Positions 53,285 through 63,065 of a stretch of DNA of 64,000 bases are shown in pieces. The notes below the pieces were generated by a model. The model did not search any database and was not told the origin of the DNA. It saw only the letters and a program-made list of their open reading frames with translations. Both the position numbers and the translations under genes were made by a program. This DNA is from Glaciecola sp965660625. Lineage in GTDB: Bacteria; Pseudomonadota; Gammaproteobacteria; Enterobacterales; Alteromonadaceae. Each line of letters begins with the position of its first letter. The stretch's first letter is position 1. The stretch spans positions 87,819 through 151,818 of the forward strand of contig CBFIAR010000007.1 in the NCBI GenBank assembly GCA_965660625.1, given 5' to 3'.

Positions 53285-55918
53285 ATGGACGATATAAAAA
53301 ATCAAATTAGCTGGCACACGCTAACAAGTGAGGAGGTGCTGGTACGATTAAATTCAAGCCCTGATGGCTTAACCTCATCTGTAGCTAAAAAAGCGTTGGC
53401 AAAGTATGGCAAAAACCAGCTTCCGATAGCTAAATCAGCCGGTATCGTTGTGTTGTTTTTACGCCAGTTTAGCGAAATCATGACGCTTGTTTTATTAAGT
53501 GCTGTCGTCATTTCAGTGGTTTTAGGTGAAGTCACAGATGCGATAATAATCTTCACTATATTGGTGCTCAATGCAGCATTAAGTACCTATCAAGAACGCA
53601 AGGCGCAGCAGTCACTCTTGGCTTTAAGAAAATTAGCGACACCGCAAGTCAAGGTGAAACGTGATAATTCTTTTGTTGTTATTGCAACGGAAAACTTGGT
53701 ACCTGGTGACATTGTGTTGTTTGAGCAGGGTAATATTGTGCCTGCTGATATTCGGCTATTAACGGTGCAAGGATTGCAAATTGACGAGTCAACGCTAACT
53801 GGGGAATCACTTGCTGTCACCAAGCAATCTGACCCATTAGCCTCATCAAAGTTAGCCCTTGGAGATAAAAGCAACCTCGCTTTTAAAAGCAGTGTTGTGA
53901 CCTTGGGTAAAGCGAGTGGTGTGGTTTTTGCCACCGGTCTTAATACGGAAATTGGCCGCATAGCAAATTTCTTATATCAAGAAAAGCAGCGTAAAACGCC
54001 ACTGCAATTGCGTCTCAGTTCTTTCAGTAAATATTTGGTGTCGGCTATTTTATGCGTATGCATGGTTGTGTTGGTTGCCGGTGTTCTGCAAGGACACCCC
54101 TTAATGACCATGATACTTACCGCGCTGAGTTTGGCGGTTGCGGCAGTGCCAGAGGCTTTACCCGCAGTTATCACGATTTCTCTTGCTCTGGGTGCCAGTA
54201 AAATGCTTAAACAGCAGGCCTTGATTAAAAACCTGCCCGCTGTTGAAACATTGGGTGCAGTCACTTTTATATGCACCGATAAAACGGGCACGCTGACTGA
54301 AAATAAAATGCACGCGAAACATATCTTTGATGGCTGTGACGATGTTACTGAGTTGAGCGATGCACATTATTTACTTGCTGTGGGTATGGCGATAAGTAAT
54401 GACGTGGAGTTGCGTGATGAAAAAGCGATGGGGGAACCGACCGAAGTTGCTTTGTTTAACCTGGCCGCATTATATGGTTTTAATAAAAAGCCATTATTAG
54501 ATCAGTTTCCCCTAGTAAGTACGATCCCTTTTGACGGCAGTCGTAAGAAAATGACGACTATTCATCGCTGTGACTCAGGGTTTATTGCATTTACCAAAGG
54601 TGCACCTGAGGGAATAGTGACTAGTTGCTCGACAGGTGAATATGGTTCAGCAAAAACACATTTTTGTGTAGAAAGTATTCTTAAGAAGGTGGAGTTTCTG
54701 TCATCCAAAGGGGATAGGGTTTTAGCACTTGCCATGCGTAAATTTGATCGTTTACCTGACAGTGAAGCGCCAAATAGCACTGAATCTAAGCTCACATTTC
54801 TGGGGCTAGTTGCTATTTCCGATCCGATAAGGAGCGAGGTGCCTAAGGCGGTGCAGCAATGCATTGGCGCAGGTATTACACCGGTAATGATCACCGGTGA
54901 CCACCAAGGAACCGCATTAGCTATCGCTAAAGAATTACAACTTGGAATGGGAGATATTGTCGCGTTAAATGGCGACGAATTAGACGCGTTATCCGATAAG
55001 GATTTCCTTAACCAAGTACTTAAAATCAACGTATATACGCGTGTTACCCCACAACAAAAGCTCAGAATTGTAAGCGCCCTGCAACAGCGGGGTCATTTTG
55101 TTGCAATGACCGGTGACGGCGTGAACGATGCGCCAGCACTTAAACACGCCAATATTGGTATTGCTATGGGTAAAAAAGGAACAGATGTAGCCAGAGGTGC
55201 AGCGGATATGATTTTGCTGAATGATGACTTTTCAAGCATTGTAAAAGCGGTAGCTGCGGGAAGGCGTATTTACGATAACATTCGCAAGTTTATAAAATAT
55301 ACAATGAGCTCCAATTCAGGCGAAATATGGACGCTATTAATGGCGCCCATCTTGGGAATGCCGATACCGCTTTTACCGATTCATATATTATGGATAAACT
55401 TAGTGACTGACGGGCTGCCAGGGCTTGCCTTTAGTGCTGAACCAGCAGAGAAAGGCGTGATGGAAAAAGCACCACGCAAGCAGCAAGAAAATATTTTTGC
55501 CAACGGTATGTGGCAACACATTCTCTGGGTTGGTGTTTTAGTTGGCGCCTTGTGCTTGGGCACCTTAAAGTGGGCCATTTTGCATGATCTAGTCTATTGG
55601 CAAACGATGGTCTTTACCGTTCTTGTCTTTGCACAACTATTTCATAGTTTAGCGGTCAGGTCTGACATTGAGTCTTTGTTCACACAGGGCATATTTACCA
55701 ATCCATTTTTAATCATCGCTGTTGTTATCAGCGCACTGTCGCAATTAGCCTTGGTTTATACCCCCATATTTAATGAGCTATTTCGCACGCAGCCATTACC
55801 GTTTTCGGACTTAGTGCTCTGTCTGGCCATAGCATCCATTGTTTTCATGGCTGTCGAAATTGAAAAATATTTAATTAGAAAAGAGTTTATCTATTCGTTG
55901 AACAAACAAGCGACATAA
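53285..55918 (+). CDS. P-type cation ATPase (Ca2+/PMR1-like)
   Basis: The 877-residue pump has the phosphorylation site CTDKTGTLT (near residue 334), TGES in the actuator (LTGESLAVTKQ), MITGDHQ and TGDGVNDAPALKHANIGIAMG. The helix-4 sequence AAVPEALPAVITISLALG is the IIA (Ca2+ or Mn2+) type. It has N-terminal and C-terminal cation-ATPase domains and no heavy-metal-binding domain. Its neighbour, the VIT-like protein, suggests divalent metal handling, but the ion is not certain. Confidence 0.92.
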   Translation: MDDIKNQISWHTLTSEEVLVRLNSSPDGLTSSVAKKALAKYGKNQLPIAKSAGIVVLFLRQFSEIMTLVLLSAVVISVVLGEVTDAIIIFTILVLNAALSTYQERKAQQSLLALRKLATPQVKVKRDNSFVVIATENLVPGDIVLFEQGNIVPADIRLLTVQGLQIDESTLTGESLAVTKQSDPLASSKLALGDKSNLAFKSSVVTLGKASGVVFATGLNTEIGRIANFLYQEKQRKTPLQLRLSSFSKYLVSAILCVCMVVLVAGVLQGHPLMTMILTALSLAVAAVPEALPAVITISLALGASKMLKQQALIKNLPAVETLGAVTFICTDKTGTLTENKMHAKHIFDGCDDVTELSDAHYLLAVGMAISNDVELRDEKAMGEPTEVALFNLAALYGFNKKPLLDQFPLVSTIPFDGSRKKMTTIHRCDSGFIAFTKGAPEGIVTSCSTGEYGSAKTHFCVESILKKVEFLSSKGDRVLALAMRKFDRLPDSEAPNSTESKLTFLGLVAISDPIRSEVPKAVQQCIGAGITPVMITGDHQGTALAIAKELQLGMGDIVALNGDELDALSDKDFLNQVLKINVYTRVTPQQKLRIVSALQQRGHFVAMTGDGVNDAPALKHANIGIAMGKKGTDVARGAADMILLNDDFSSIVKAVAAGRRIYDNIRKFIKYTMSSNSGEIWTLLMAPILGMPIPLLPIHILWINLVTDGLPGLAFSAEPAEKGVMEKAPRKQQENIFANGMWQHILWVGVLVGALCLGTLKWAILHDLVYWQTMVFTVLVFAQLFHSLAVRSDIESLFTQGIFTNPFLIIAVVISALSQLALVYTPIFNELFRTQPLPFSDLVLCLAIASIVFMAVEIEKYLIRKEFIYSLNKQAT

Positions 55919-55943
55919 CGATCAATATAGTTGAGGTAAAAAT

Positions 55944-57575
55944 TTGGAAATTCTGCAACTTATTATGGCGGGCATTACTGCCATCATCTTATTTGTGTTT
56001 GGCCTTGATAATTTCTCTCGTGAGATCGAACAAATTTCCGGTGAGCGGTTTCGAAAGTTTTTAGGAACCGCAACAAATATTCCTATTTTTGGTGTGCTCA
56101 TTGGCGCGCTAGTGACAATGGTTATTCAATCAAGCTCTGCAACATCGGTCATCTCTATAGGTCTTGTAAACGCTGGCGTTCTGTCATTTAAAAATAGTGT
56201 GGGTATTATTTTTGGAAGCAACATAGGGACAACGATTACGGCTCAGCTAGTGGCTTTTAAGCTCACTAATTTTGCGCCTATTTTTATCATCATAGGCTTT
56301 ATATTAACCATTACTAACAGCAAGGCTTCGATTTTTGGGAAAGCCGTTTTTTATTTTGGCTTCGTATTTTTCAGTCTTAATTTGATATCTAGTACGCTTG
56401 AGCCTTTGCAAAGCAATGAAGCATTAGTATCCATGTTAACTCAAGCACAAAATCCGCTGTATGCTCTATTGATTGGATGTCTTTTCACTGCCTTAGTGCA
56501 GTCCAGTTCAGTGACTACTGGCTTAGCTATTATATTTACACAGCAGGGAGTGTTGGGGCTAGAAAATGCGGTGCCTTTGATACTGGGGGCTAATGTTGGC
56601 ACCACAGCGACTGCATTTTTAGCTGTCATTAATTTAGATGTTTCTGCTAAAAAAGTGGCATTTAGCCACTTCCTATTTAATGTGGGGGGGGTACTGTTAT
56701 TTTTTCCTTTACTCCTTATATTTGGTCATCGACTCGCTGATTTTAATCAGAACCCTGCCATTGCTTTAGCTAATATTCATTTGATTTTTAATGTCACCGC
56801 GAGTCTCATTTTTACCGTCTTTATTGCTCCCTTTACACGTTTTGTCGACCATTTGTTTGGCGAAGGTAAAATGGATTTTGAACGCATTGAATTACTTACC
56901 TTAAAACCGGACGATAATTTTGAATCAGTAAAACAAGGCCTAGACTCTTCATCGGAACAATTGTTTCGGTTTTTGCAGGAAAATTATAATCAGGTCACCT
57001 TAAGTATAGAGACTAATTACAAAGGGGTGTTCAACTCGGCAGAGAAAAGAATTGAATACGTAAACTATCTTAAAAATCAATACATGCATTATTTTTCAAG
57101 CGCAGTTATCCTGATCAATCAGAAAAATGAGTCCAAGGCGCTGATTAAGCTCATTAACCAGTTTGATTACTTGTTTCAAATACATGATTCAATTAACGAT
57201 TTATTCAATGTAAAACGGGTTATAAATGAGAAATACATTGAACTAAAAAGTGACTTACTTCTCTTGATTCGGGGGTTATCAATTAAAACGCTTGATGTCT
57301 TTGATGAGATTGTGAGTGAAATGCTAGACATGCAGCAGCGACCCGAAAGACGATTATTAAGTTCAAAGGAAAAAGAACTGCAGCATGAAATTAATGACGT
57401 AAGCAGGAGTTTACTGCTGCTTATGGCCGACACGTCTCGTGAAGATGCAGGTACACTCATTAATTTTGTGACATATTCACAGCGGCTCAAAGATAAACTC
57501 AATAATTTTGCTAATTTACACGTTAAAATTGATCCTCCTGCAGATTCCAATAATGAGCTTGACGATAAAACTTAA
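55944..57575 (+). CDS. Na/Pi cotransporter family protein with PhoU-like domain
   Basis: The 543-residue protein has two inverted Na/Pi cotransport repeats, each with QSSS (VIQSSSATSVI near residue 62; VQSSSVTTGLAI near 188), and GSNIGTTITA / GANVGTTATA in matching places. The C-terminal ~200 residues are helical and PhoU-like. The start is TTG at 55944 (LEILQLIMAGI), with GAGGTAA before it. It lies 25 bp after the ATPase gene. It would move phosphate with sodium, or regulate such uptake. Confidence 0.9.
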   Translation: MEILQLIMAGITAIILFVFGLDNFSREIEQISGERFRKFLGTATNIPIFGVLIGALVTMVIQSSSATSVISIGLVNAGVLSFKNSVGIIFGSNIGTTITAQLVAFKLTNFAPIFIIIGFILTITNSKASIFGKAVFYFGFVFFSLNLISSTLEPLQSNEALVSMLTQAQNPLYALLIGCLFTALVQSSSVTTGLAIIFTQQGVLGLENAVPLILGANVGTTATAFLAVINLDVSAKKVAFSHFLFNVGGVLLFFPLLLIFGHRLADFNQNPAIALANIHLIFNVTASLIFTVFIAPFTRFVDHLFGEGKMDFERIELLTLKPDDNFESVKQGLDSSSEQLFRFLQENYNQVTLSIETNYKGVFNSAEKRIEYVNYLKNQYMHYFSSAVILINQKNESKALIKLINQFDYLFQIHDSINDLFNVKRVINEKYIELKSDLLLLIRGLSIKTLDVFDEIVSEMLDMQQRPERRLLSSKEKELQHEINDVSRSLLLLMADTSREDAGTLINFVTYSQRLKDKLNNFANLHVKIDPPADSNNELDDKT

Positions 57576-57749
57576 TTTAAGCATCAAAAAAAATCATAAG
57601 CTAAGGCTAATAGTGATAATGTGTAAGGTCGGTGATGTTTGCACAACTGTAAATAATGTCACTGCCTGGGGCAGTCACCATTACCATACCATTATAGGCT
57701 GATTAACGAACCATTACCGCACCATTATTGTGCTATTAGGAAAGGCCCT
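57576..57749. other. Spacer with hairpin and short direct repeats
   Basis: ACTGCC-TGG-GGCAGT forms a perfect hairpin at 57661-57675. After it, ACCATTACC.(T/C).ACCATTAT appears twice (from about 57677 and 57709). It may be a terminator plus promoter region of the next operon. Confidence 0.35.
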
Positions 57750-58517
57750 GTGTCGATGTTGATTGCTAAACATATCAGTAAAATATTTGGTGCTCACCAA
57801 GCCTTGGAAAACGTTTCTTTTGAAATTAATAAAGGCGAAATTGTTGGCTTTTTAGGTAAAAATGGCGCCGGTAAAACGACCTTGATGCGTATTTTAACGA
57901 CGTTTCTTACCGCATCATCGGGTTCGGTGATTATCGACGGCGAAGATATTGCAAAGCATTCTCTTTCAGTACGCGAAAAAATTGGATACCTCCCTGAAAA
58001 ACCACCTTTATACAACGACATGACGGTACTTAGTTACTTGAAATTTGCTGCTCAAATAAAAGGCGTCACGCCAAAAAGAGAGTTATTTCAGCTTGCTAAA
58101 GTACTCGATGATTGCGATTTACAAGGCGTAAAAAATCAAAAGATTGCAACCCTGTCAAAGGGTTATAAACAGCGTGTTGGTATAGCACAGGCAATTATTC
58201 ATGAACCAAAACTGTTGATTTTAGATGAGCCGACAAGTGGGCTTGACCCAATCCAAATTTTGCAGGTGCTGGCGTTAATTAAAAATCAACGGGACCAACG
58301 AACGGTGTTGTTGAGCACTCACACGCTAAATGAAATTGAGCAAGTAGCCCAGCGCGTATTGATGATGAAGGCAGGACAAATAGTGCTTGATGCATCGTTA
58401 GACGAATTATTCAAAAAGAAACAACTTTCACAATCACAACCGGTTACCTTGGAGCAAATATTCATCGACTACCATCAAGAGAAAGCCCCAGTCAATTTTC
58501 TTGGAAAGGGGCTGTAA
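57750..58517 (+). CDS. ABC transporter ATP-binding protein (GldA-like)
   Basis: Walker A GKNGAGKTT lies near residue 37, the signature is LSKGYKQRVGIAQAI, and Walker B is LLILDEPTSGLDP. This sequence style is that of GldA/NatA-type ATPases. The 255 residues are followed at 3 bp by the permease gene. The start is GTG at 57750 with AGGA upstream; the ATG at 57756 is possible. Confidence 0.92.
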   Translation: MSMLIAKHISKIFGAHQALENVSFEINKGEIVGFLGKNGAGKTTLMRILTTFLTASSGSVIIDGEDIAKHSLSVREKIGYLPEKPPLYNDMTVLSYLKFAAQIKGVTPKRELFQLAKVLDDCDLQGVKNQKIATLSKGYKQRVGIAQAIIHEPKLLILDEPTSGLDPIQILQVLALIKNQRDQRTVLLSTHTLNEIEQVAQRVLMMKAGQIVLDASLDELFKKKQLSQSQPVTLEQIFIDYHQEKAPVNFLGKGL

Positions 58518-58520
58518 AAT

Positions 58521-59231
58521 ATGAGCAAAACCTTTGCAATCGTAAAAAAAGAACTACAAAGCTATTTTGGTTCTCCCATTGCTTACATCATTTTGATAGC
58601 AACGCTATCGTTGTTTAACGCTTTCTTTTTTCTCATTGTTGACCAGAATCACGAAGCATCGCTGCGGGATATGTTTATATTAATGGAGTTCATGTTCGTA
58701 TTCTTAATTCCGCTGTTGACCATGAGAATGTTTTCAGAGGAAAAAGCAAACGGTACTATGGAGTTTTTACTAACCTCGCCACTGAGCCTTAGCATGATCG
58801 TTTTTGGTAAGTATCTGAGTATGTTAATTTTCTATTCATTGTTAATCGGCATGACGCTGATTTACTGCTTCCTTTTAGCGTATTTTGGCAATCCTGACAC
58901 CGCGAGCATTTTTTATGGCTATCTTGGTATCTGGCTGGAAGGTGCTTTTTTTATTGCTGTTGGCCTACTTGTCTCTTCGTGGACTCGTAATCAAGTCATT
59001 GCCGCTTTGGTATCCTACGTGCTGATATTTGGCTTGTACTTTTCAACCACTTTTACAAAGTATTTTACCGGTTCGACCGAGTCTTTTTTTATACACTTGA
59101 GCACTCGTACGCACTTAGAAAATTTTGCGATAGGTATTATTACACCTAGTAACATTACCTACTATCTAACAGGGATTATCCTCTGCTTAGTGCTAACCAG
59201 ATTAAGCATCGACAATAGGCTTTGGCAATAA
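58521..59231 (+). CDS. ABC-2 permease (GldF-like)
   Basis: The 236-residue protein has six membrane helices and the start FAIVKKELQSYFGSPIAYIIL plus MRMFSEEKANGTMEFLLTSPLS, typical of GldF-like ABC permeases. It ends overlapping the next gene (TAATG). Confidence 0.9.
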   Translation: MSKTFAIVKKELQSYFGSPIAYIILIATLSLFNAFFFLIVDQNHEASLRDMFILMEFMFVFLIPLLTMRMFSEEKANGTMEFLLTSPLSLSMIVFGKYLSMLIFYSLLIGMTLIYCFLLAYFGNPDTASIFYGYLGIWLEGAFFIAVGLLVSSWTRNQVIAALVSYVLIFGLYFSTTFTKYFTGSTESFFIHLSTRTHLENFAIGIITPSNITYYLTGIILCLVLTRLSIDNRLWQ

Positions 59232-60904
59232 TGTTCAAATTAATGGTTAGATTGCGCTCATGTTCGCGAACTTCATTGTCAATTTTTTACGGACTATCAC
59301 TTATTGGTCTTGCTTTAGGCACCTCTCTTTTTTATATCGAACAACAGCTCTCTTATCTGGCGCTAGCTGTGCTTATCGGCAGCGGTCTTTTGCTGATAGT
59401 TATGCTTGTTATGACCTTTGCATATCAACTTGTCGCAGCAACGCCAAGACTAAAAGTACCGCGCAACGAGCAGGTGCAATCAGCCCCAAAGCAGCGGAAG
59501 AAATTGGCTGCTGTTATTGTAATCACTGTTAGCAGCGTTACCTTTATTGGCCTCAGCAATTATCTCGCTGCCAGCTCTGAATTGAGGTGGGATGTTACAA
59601 AAGACAAGCAGCATACCTTGTCGGTAAACACCATCGAGTTTCTTGGCGCTTTAGGGCGAGAGGTTCAACTCACGGCTTTTGTTGTGGGCGCACCGCCAAA
59701 ATATTTACAGGACTTATTTAAGGAATACGAAAGAAACTCAAACGGTTTTGTGACTACTGAGATTATTGATCCCATTGAGCAAGTTGCCTACGCTGCAAAG
59801 TTTGGTAACGTTGTTAATAGCCAAGAACAAAAAGTCATTGTGCAATCGGGCAGCAACCGCAAAGATGTCGATTTTAGCCACAGCCCACTGTCTGAAGAAT
59901 TCTTGACCAATGCCATAGTGAGTGCGAGCCGGGCAGAAAAGACGGTGTACTTCCTCACTGGGCATGGCGAATATTCAATCGAGAATGAGGACAATACGGG
60001 CTTATCTAAATTCGCTCAGTTACTTACCGACAACAACATTATTAGTAAACCATTGATGCTGGGCATTAGCCGTTCTATTCCTGAAGACTGCGATGTATTA
60101 ATTATCGCTGGACCGAAAAGTGACCTTAGCAAGGACGAAGAAGGGGTAATTGAAGCTTATTTATTAGCAGGTGGAGACGCCTTGTTTTTAATTGAGCATA
60201 CATTTGTTACCACTCCAGATAAAACCTTAAGCGTTGACCAATTAGCTAAGAATCCTGATTTGAATGCACTGTTGAATCAGTGGGGACTGCAGGTGGAACC
60301 AGATATCGTGGTTGATATAACTAACTATGTGGGTGAGGATGTGGGCAGTCCGGCAACCAAAAACTATCAGAATCATAAAGCCATTACTGAGGGCTTGGAT
60401 TACACTTTTTATATTCGTCCACGTTCAATCACGCTGTTGGAAAAGCGTCACCCAAACATAAAGCATGCTGTGATTGCATCAACCGCATCGCCAACAAATA
60501 GCTGGGCGGAAACCAATCGCAATTTAGAGATACGCTTTGATAAAGGAACAGATACCGCGGGTCCGGTCCCGTTCTCGTATGTTGTTATTGATGAAAAAAA
60601 TGCTGCTGACATGAAAAATGTCAAAACGTCAGACACCCGATTAATCGTATTTACTGATGCGGATTTTTTAACCAACGTTTATATCGACCAATACAGTAAC
60701 GCGCAAATGGGACTTAATGTGGTGAATTGGCTGTCAGAGCTCGACTACAAAACATTTCTTGTTAATAAGAAAATAGCGGTGGAGCGATTAGATTTAACCA
60801 GTAAGCAAAAACGACAAGTTATTGTCATTCTCTTTTTTATGCCTTTCAGCGTACTGATTTTAGGCTTGGTGATCTGGCTACGAAAAAGGGGACTGCAAGA
60901 TTGA
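59231..60904 (+). CDS. GldG-like ABC auxiliary protein
   Basis: The ~557-residue protein has two N-terminal membrane helices and one at the C-terminus (ILFFMPFSVLILGLVIWLRKRG). The large periplasmic part starts LRWDVTKDKQHTLSVNTIEFL, holds VYFLTGHGEYSIENEDNTGLS and GGDALFLIEH, and is of the ABC_transp_aux type found in GldG. I take the ATG at 59231, which overlaps the permease stop; the TTG at 59222 is less likely. In Bacteroidetes GldAFG serve gliding; here the substrate or role is unknown. Confidence 0.88.
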   Translation: MFKLMVRLRSCSRTSLSIFYGLSLIGLALGTSLFYIEQQLSYLALAVLIGSGLLLIVMLVMTFAYQLVAATPRLKVPRNEQVQSAPKQRKKLAAVIVITVSSVTFIGLSNYLAASSELRWDVTKDKQHTLSVNTIEFLGALGREVQLTAFVVGAPPKYLQDLFKEYERNSNGFVTTEIIDPIEQVAYAAKFGNVVNSQEQKVIVQSGSNRKDVDFSHSPLSEEFLTNAIVSASRAEKTVYFLTGHGEYSIENEDNTGLSKFAQLLTDNNIISKPLMLGISRSIPEDCDVLIIAGPKSDLSKDEEGVIEAYLLAGGDALFLIEHTFVTTPDKTLSVDQLAKNPDLNALLNQWGLQVEPDIVVDITNYVGEDVGSPATKNYQNHKAITEGLDYTFYIRPRSITLLEKRHPNIKHAVIASTASPTNSWAETNRNLEIRFDKGTDTAGPVPFSYVVIDEKNAADMKNVKTSDTRLIVFTDADFLTNVYIDQYSNAQMGLNVVNWLSELDYKTFLVNKKIAVERLDLTSKQKRQVIVILFFMPFSVLILGLVIWLRKRGLQD

Positions 60905-60993
60905 ATTTTACTGTGTAATTACTCAGTAAAAACAATTGTCTAACCGGGTGATTTGTCGTTAGACTAGGGTTTTTAAAATTATCGTAAAGTGTC

Positions 60994-61479
60994 ATGCCGA
61001 CGCCATTTCATTATTCAACAACATATACATTAGACAAAAGTCATTTTTCTGAAACTTTTGATGAATCTATTATTGAAACTAACTCTATTAAAGCGTACAC
61101 AAAATCCACTGGATTAATGCTGGTAGGCATCACGATTGTCTATTTTACAGACTTAGCCCCTTATTTTGCCTGGTTTATAGTGGTTTTAGGCATTATTGAT
61201 GCGCTAAGTATTTATTTTAAAAGGTCATGGTGGTTGGCTAGGCAAATGATTAGTCAGGCCGCTAATACTAAGCTAACGTTAATCATTGATGAAGATGCTG
61301 TTCGCAGTACTTCTCAATCAGTTGAAAGCCAAATTTTGTGGGAGGAAATCATTAAAATAGAAAAAACAAAACAAGGATGGTTGCTTTACCACACTTTGGG
61401 AAGACATTATTTGTCAGGACGATGCCTATCTGTTGAAGCGAATCAATTCATTAGTTCACAGGTTTTAGCGAAAGCTTAA
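60994..61479 (+). CDS. YcxB-like membrane protein
   Basis: The 161-residue protein has two membrane helices (LMLVGITIVYFTDLAPYFAWFIVVLGII) between an N-terminal polar part and a C-terminal PH-like domain with SQILWEEIIKIEKTKQGWLLYH. These are marks of the YcxB-like family. Function unknown. It has its own gap of 90 bp to the gldG-like gene. Confidence 0.7.
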   Translation: MPTPFHYSTTYTLDKSHFSETFDESIIETNSIKAYTKSTGLMLVGITIVYFTDLAPYFAWFIVVLGIIDALSIYFKRSWWLARQMISQAANTKLTLIIDEDAVRSTSQSVESQILWEEIIKIEKTKQGWLLYHTLGRHYLSGRCLSVEANQFISSQVLAKA

Positions 61480-61678
61480 TAGTATGTTGATGGGAGTAAA
61501 TTACATTTAACATGCTCGTCAGTTGACGAAACACCACTGGTTTAATCATGCGAAGAGGGGCAATAAGCTGGCCCCAACCGACTGTCAAAAAGAGCGAAAA
61601 ATTTATTTTTAAAATCACTATCTAATTCCAAAAAGTGGAGTAAACTCCGCGAATTATCACTTATTCTTTTTCTTTACA

Positions 61679-62599
61679 ATGGCAATTGGTTTTCACGAAA
61701 TAGAAGAAAAACGTTTATTAAAAGTGTCATTTTATATGGCTGGTTTATTTGTTTTTGTCGCATTAGGATTTTCAGTTGTAACACATTCCGCTGCTATCTT
61801 GTTTGACGGTATTTATTCTCTTATTGCTTTCTTTATGGCCTTGCTCACGCTCAAGGTTGCAAACCTCGTGCAGTTGCCTGACGACGACCGTTTTCATTTC
61901 GGTTATACGGCTATTGAACCGACCCTTAATTTATTTAAGTCCTTGATTATTATTGCGACCTGTTTGTACGCCGTCGTTGGCTCAGTGAATAGTTTTATGA
62001 CGGGTGGAAATTCGGCAGAGTATGGCTGGGCCATGATTTATGGCGCCTTTGCAACAGTCGGTTGCTTCGCGGTATCGGGCTATATGACGCATAAAGGTAA
62101 AAGTTTACGTTCAGATTTAGTGGGTGTCGACGCGCATACTTGGTTTGTAGACGGTGTGCTTAGTGCTTCAATTCTTTTGGGTTTTGCATTAGCCTACTTT
62201 ATTGAGCAAACAAGCTTTGCGTCTTACGCTCCTCTTGTCGACCCAATCTTGCTTGTTTTATTAGGAACTGCGATTTTACCTATACCGGTTAAAATTATGC
62301 TCGATAGCTTAAAAGAAGTGATACACAAGGCACCGCCTGAGGCTGTCACCGCTGTTATTGAGAAAAAATTGAAGCAAACACTGACATCAGTACCATATGA
62401 ACACATTGAAGTACGTATCAGTAAAAGTGGAAGAGATCTATACTTGTTAGTGCATATCATTGTTGATGAATCCTTTTCGGTTGCAACTATCAGTGAGCTT
62501 GATGATATTCGTAAAAGTTGTGAAGCGGCAATGCGTGAATGGGATCCTTCAATTATTATGGATATTCTTTTTATTAAGGATCCTGCGTTAGCAGGTTAG
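61679..62599 (+). CDS. Cation diffusion facilitator transporter
   Basis: The 306-residue protein has six membrane helices with SVVTHSAAILFDGIYSLIAF (metal-site His/Asp in helix 2), FHFGYTAIEP and VGVDAHTWFVDGVLSASIL (helix 5 His/Asp), the CDF layout. A cytoplasmic C-terminal domain follows (YEHIEVRISKSGRDLYLLVHIIVD). It exports a divalent metal such as zinc, iron or manganese; the ion is unknown. Confidence 0.9.
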   Translation: MAIGFHEIEEKRLLKVSFYMAGLFVFVALGFSVVTHSAAILFDGIYSLIAFFMALLTLKVANLVQLPDDDRFHFGYTAIEPTLNLFKSLIIIATCLYAVVGSVNSFMTGGNSAEYGWAMIYGAFATVGCFAVSGYMTHKGKSLRSDLVGVDAHTWFVDGVLSASILLGFALAYFIEQTSFASYAPLVDPILLVLLGTAILPIPVKIMLDSLKEVIHKAPPEAVTAVIEKKLKQTLTSVPYEHIEVRISKSGRDLYLLVHIIVDESFSVATISELDDIRKSCEAAMREWDPSIIMDILFIKDPALAG

Positions 62600-62795
62600 A
62601 CGCGAATGACTGAAGTAACAAAGCCCGAATAAATATGGGGTATGCACATACCGCTGGATTAAATGGAGGGTATTCACAATAAATTAGATTGAGCGCCTAA
62701 CTCGGTCTATTGCTAGGATGAACGCGTATGTGTAACCTGATTCGCAATATCAGCGAATTTTCGTAGAGTCGTCACTCGGACAGGGGCCATATTTT

Positions 62796-63034
62796 CAGTT
62801 AAAATTAGCACTCACCAAAATTGAGTTTGAATTAGTGTTATATTTTGCAGATAACCAAAATAAAGTCTTATCTAGGGAGCGTATTTTAAGTCGAATTTGG
62901 CAAACCTATATAGCGATCCAAATAAGAATATTATTGATGTTTATGTCAGTAGATTAAGAAAGAAAATAGAAAGAGAGCCAAGGCTCTCTATTCAAACATT
63001 ACTGGGTAATGGTTACCGCTTAGCATTGAAATGA
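62796..63034 (+). pseudogene. Remnant of an OmpR-type response regulator
   Basis: The frame reads QLKLALTKIEFELVLYFADNQNKVLSRERILSRIW then shifts near 62905 to DPNKNIIDVYVSRLRKKIEREPRLSIQTLLGNGYRLALK and a stop. Together these are a full winged-helix output domain of the OmpR/PhoB class with a frameshift. The receiver domain is absent from the DNA before it. Confidence 0.82.
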
Positions 63035-63065
63035 CGCGAGCAACGCCGCGTGGTTCGCACCTTTT

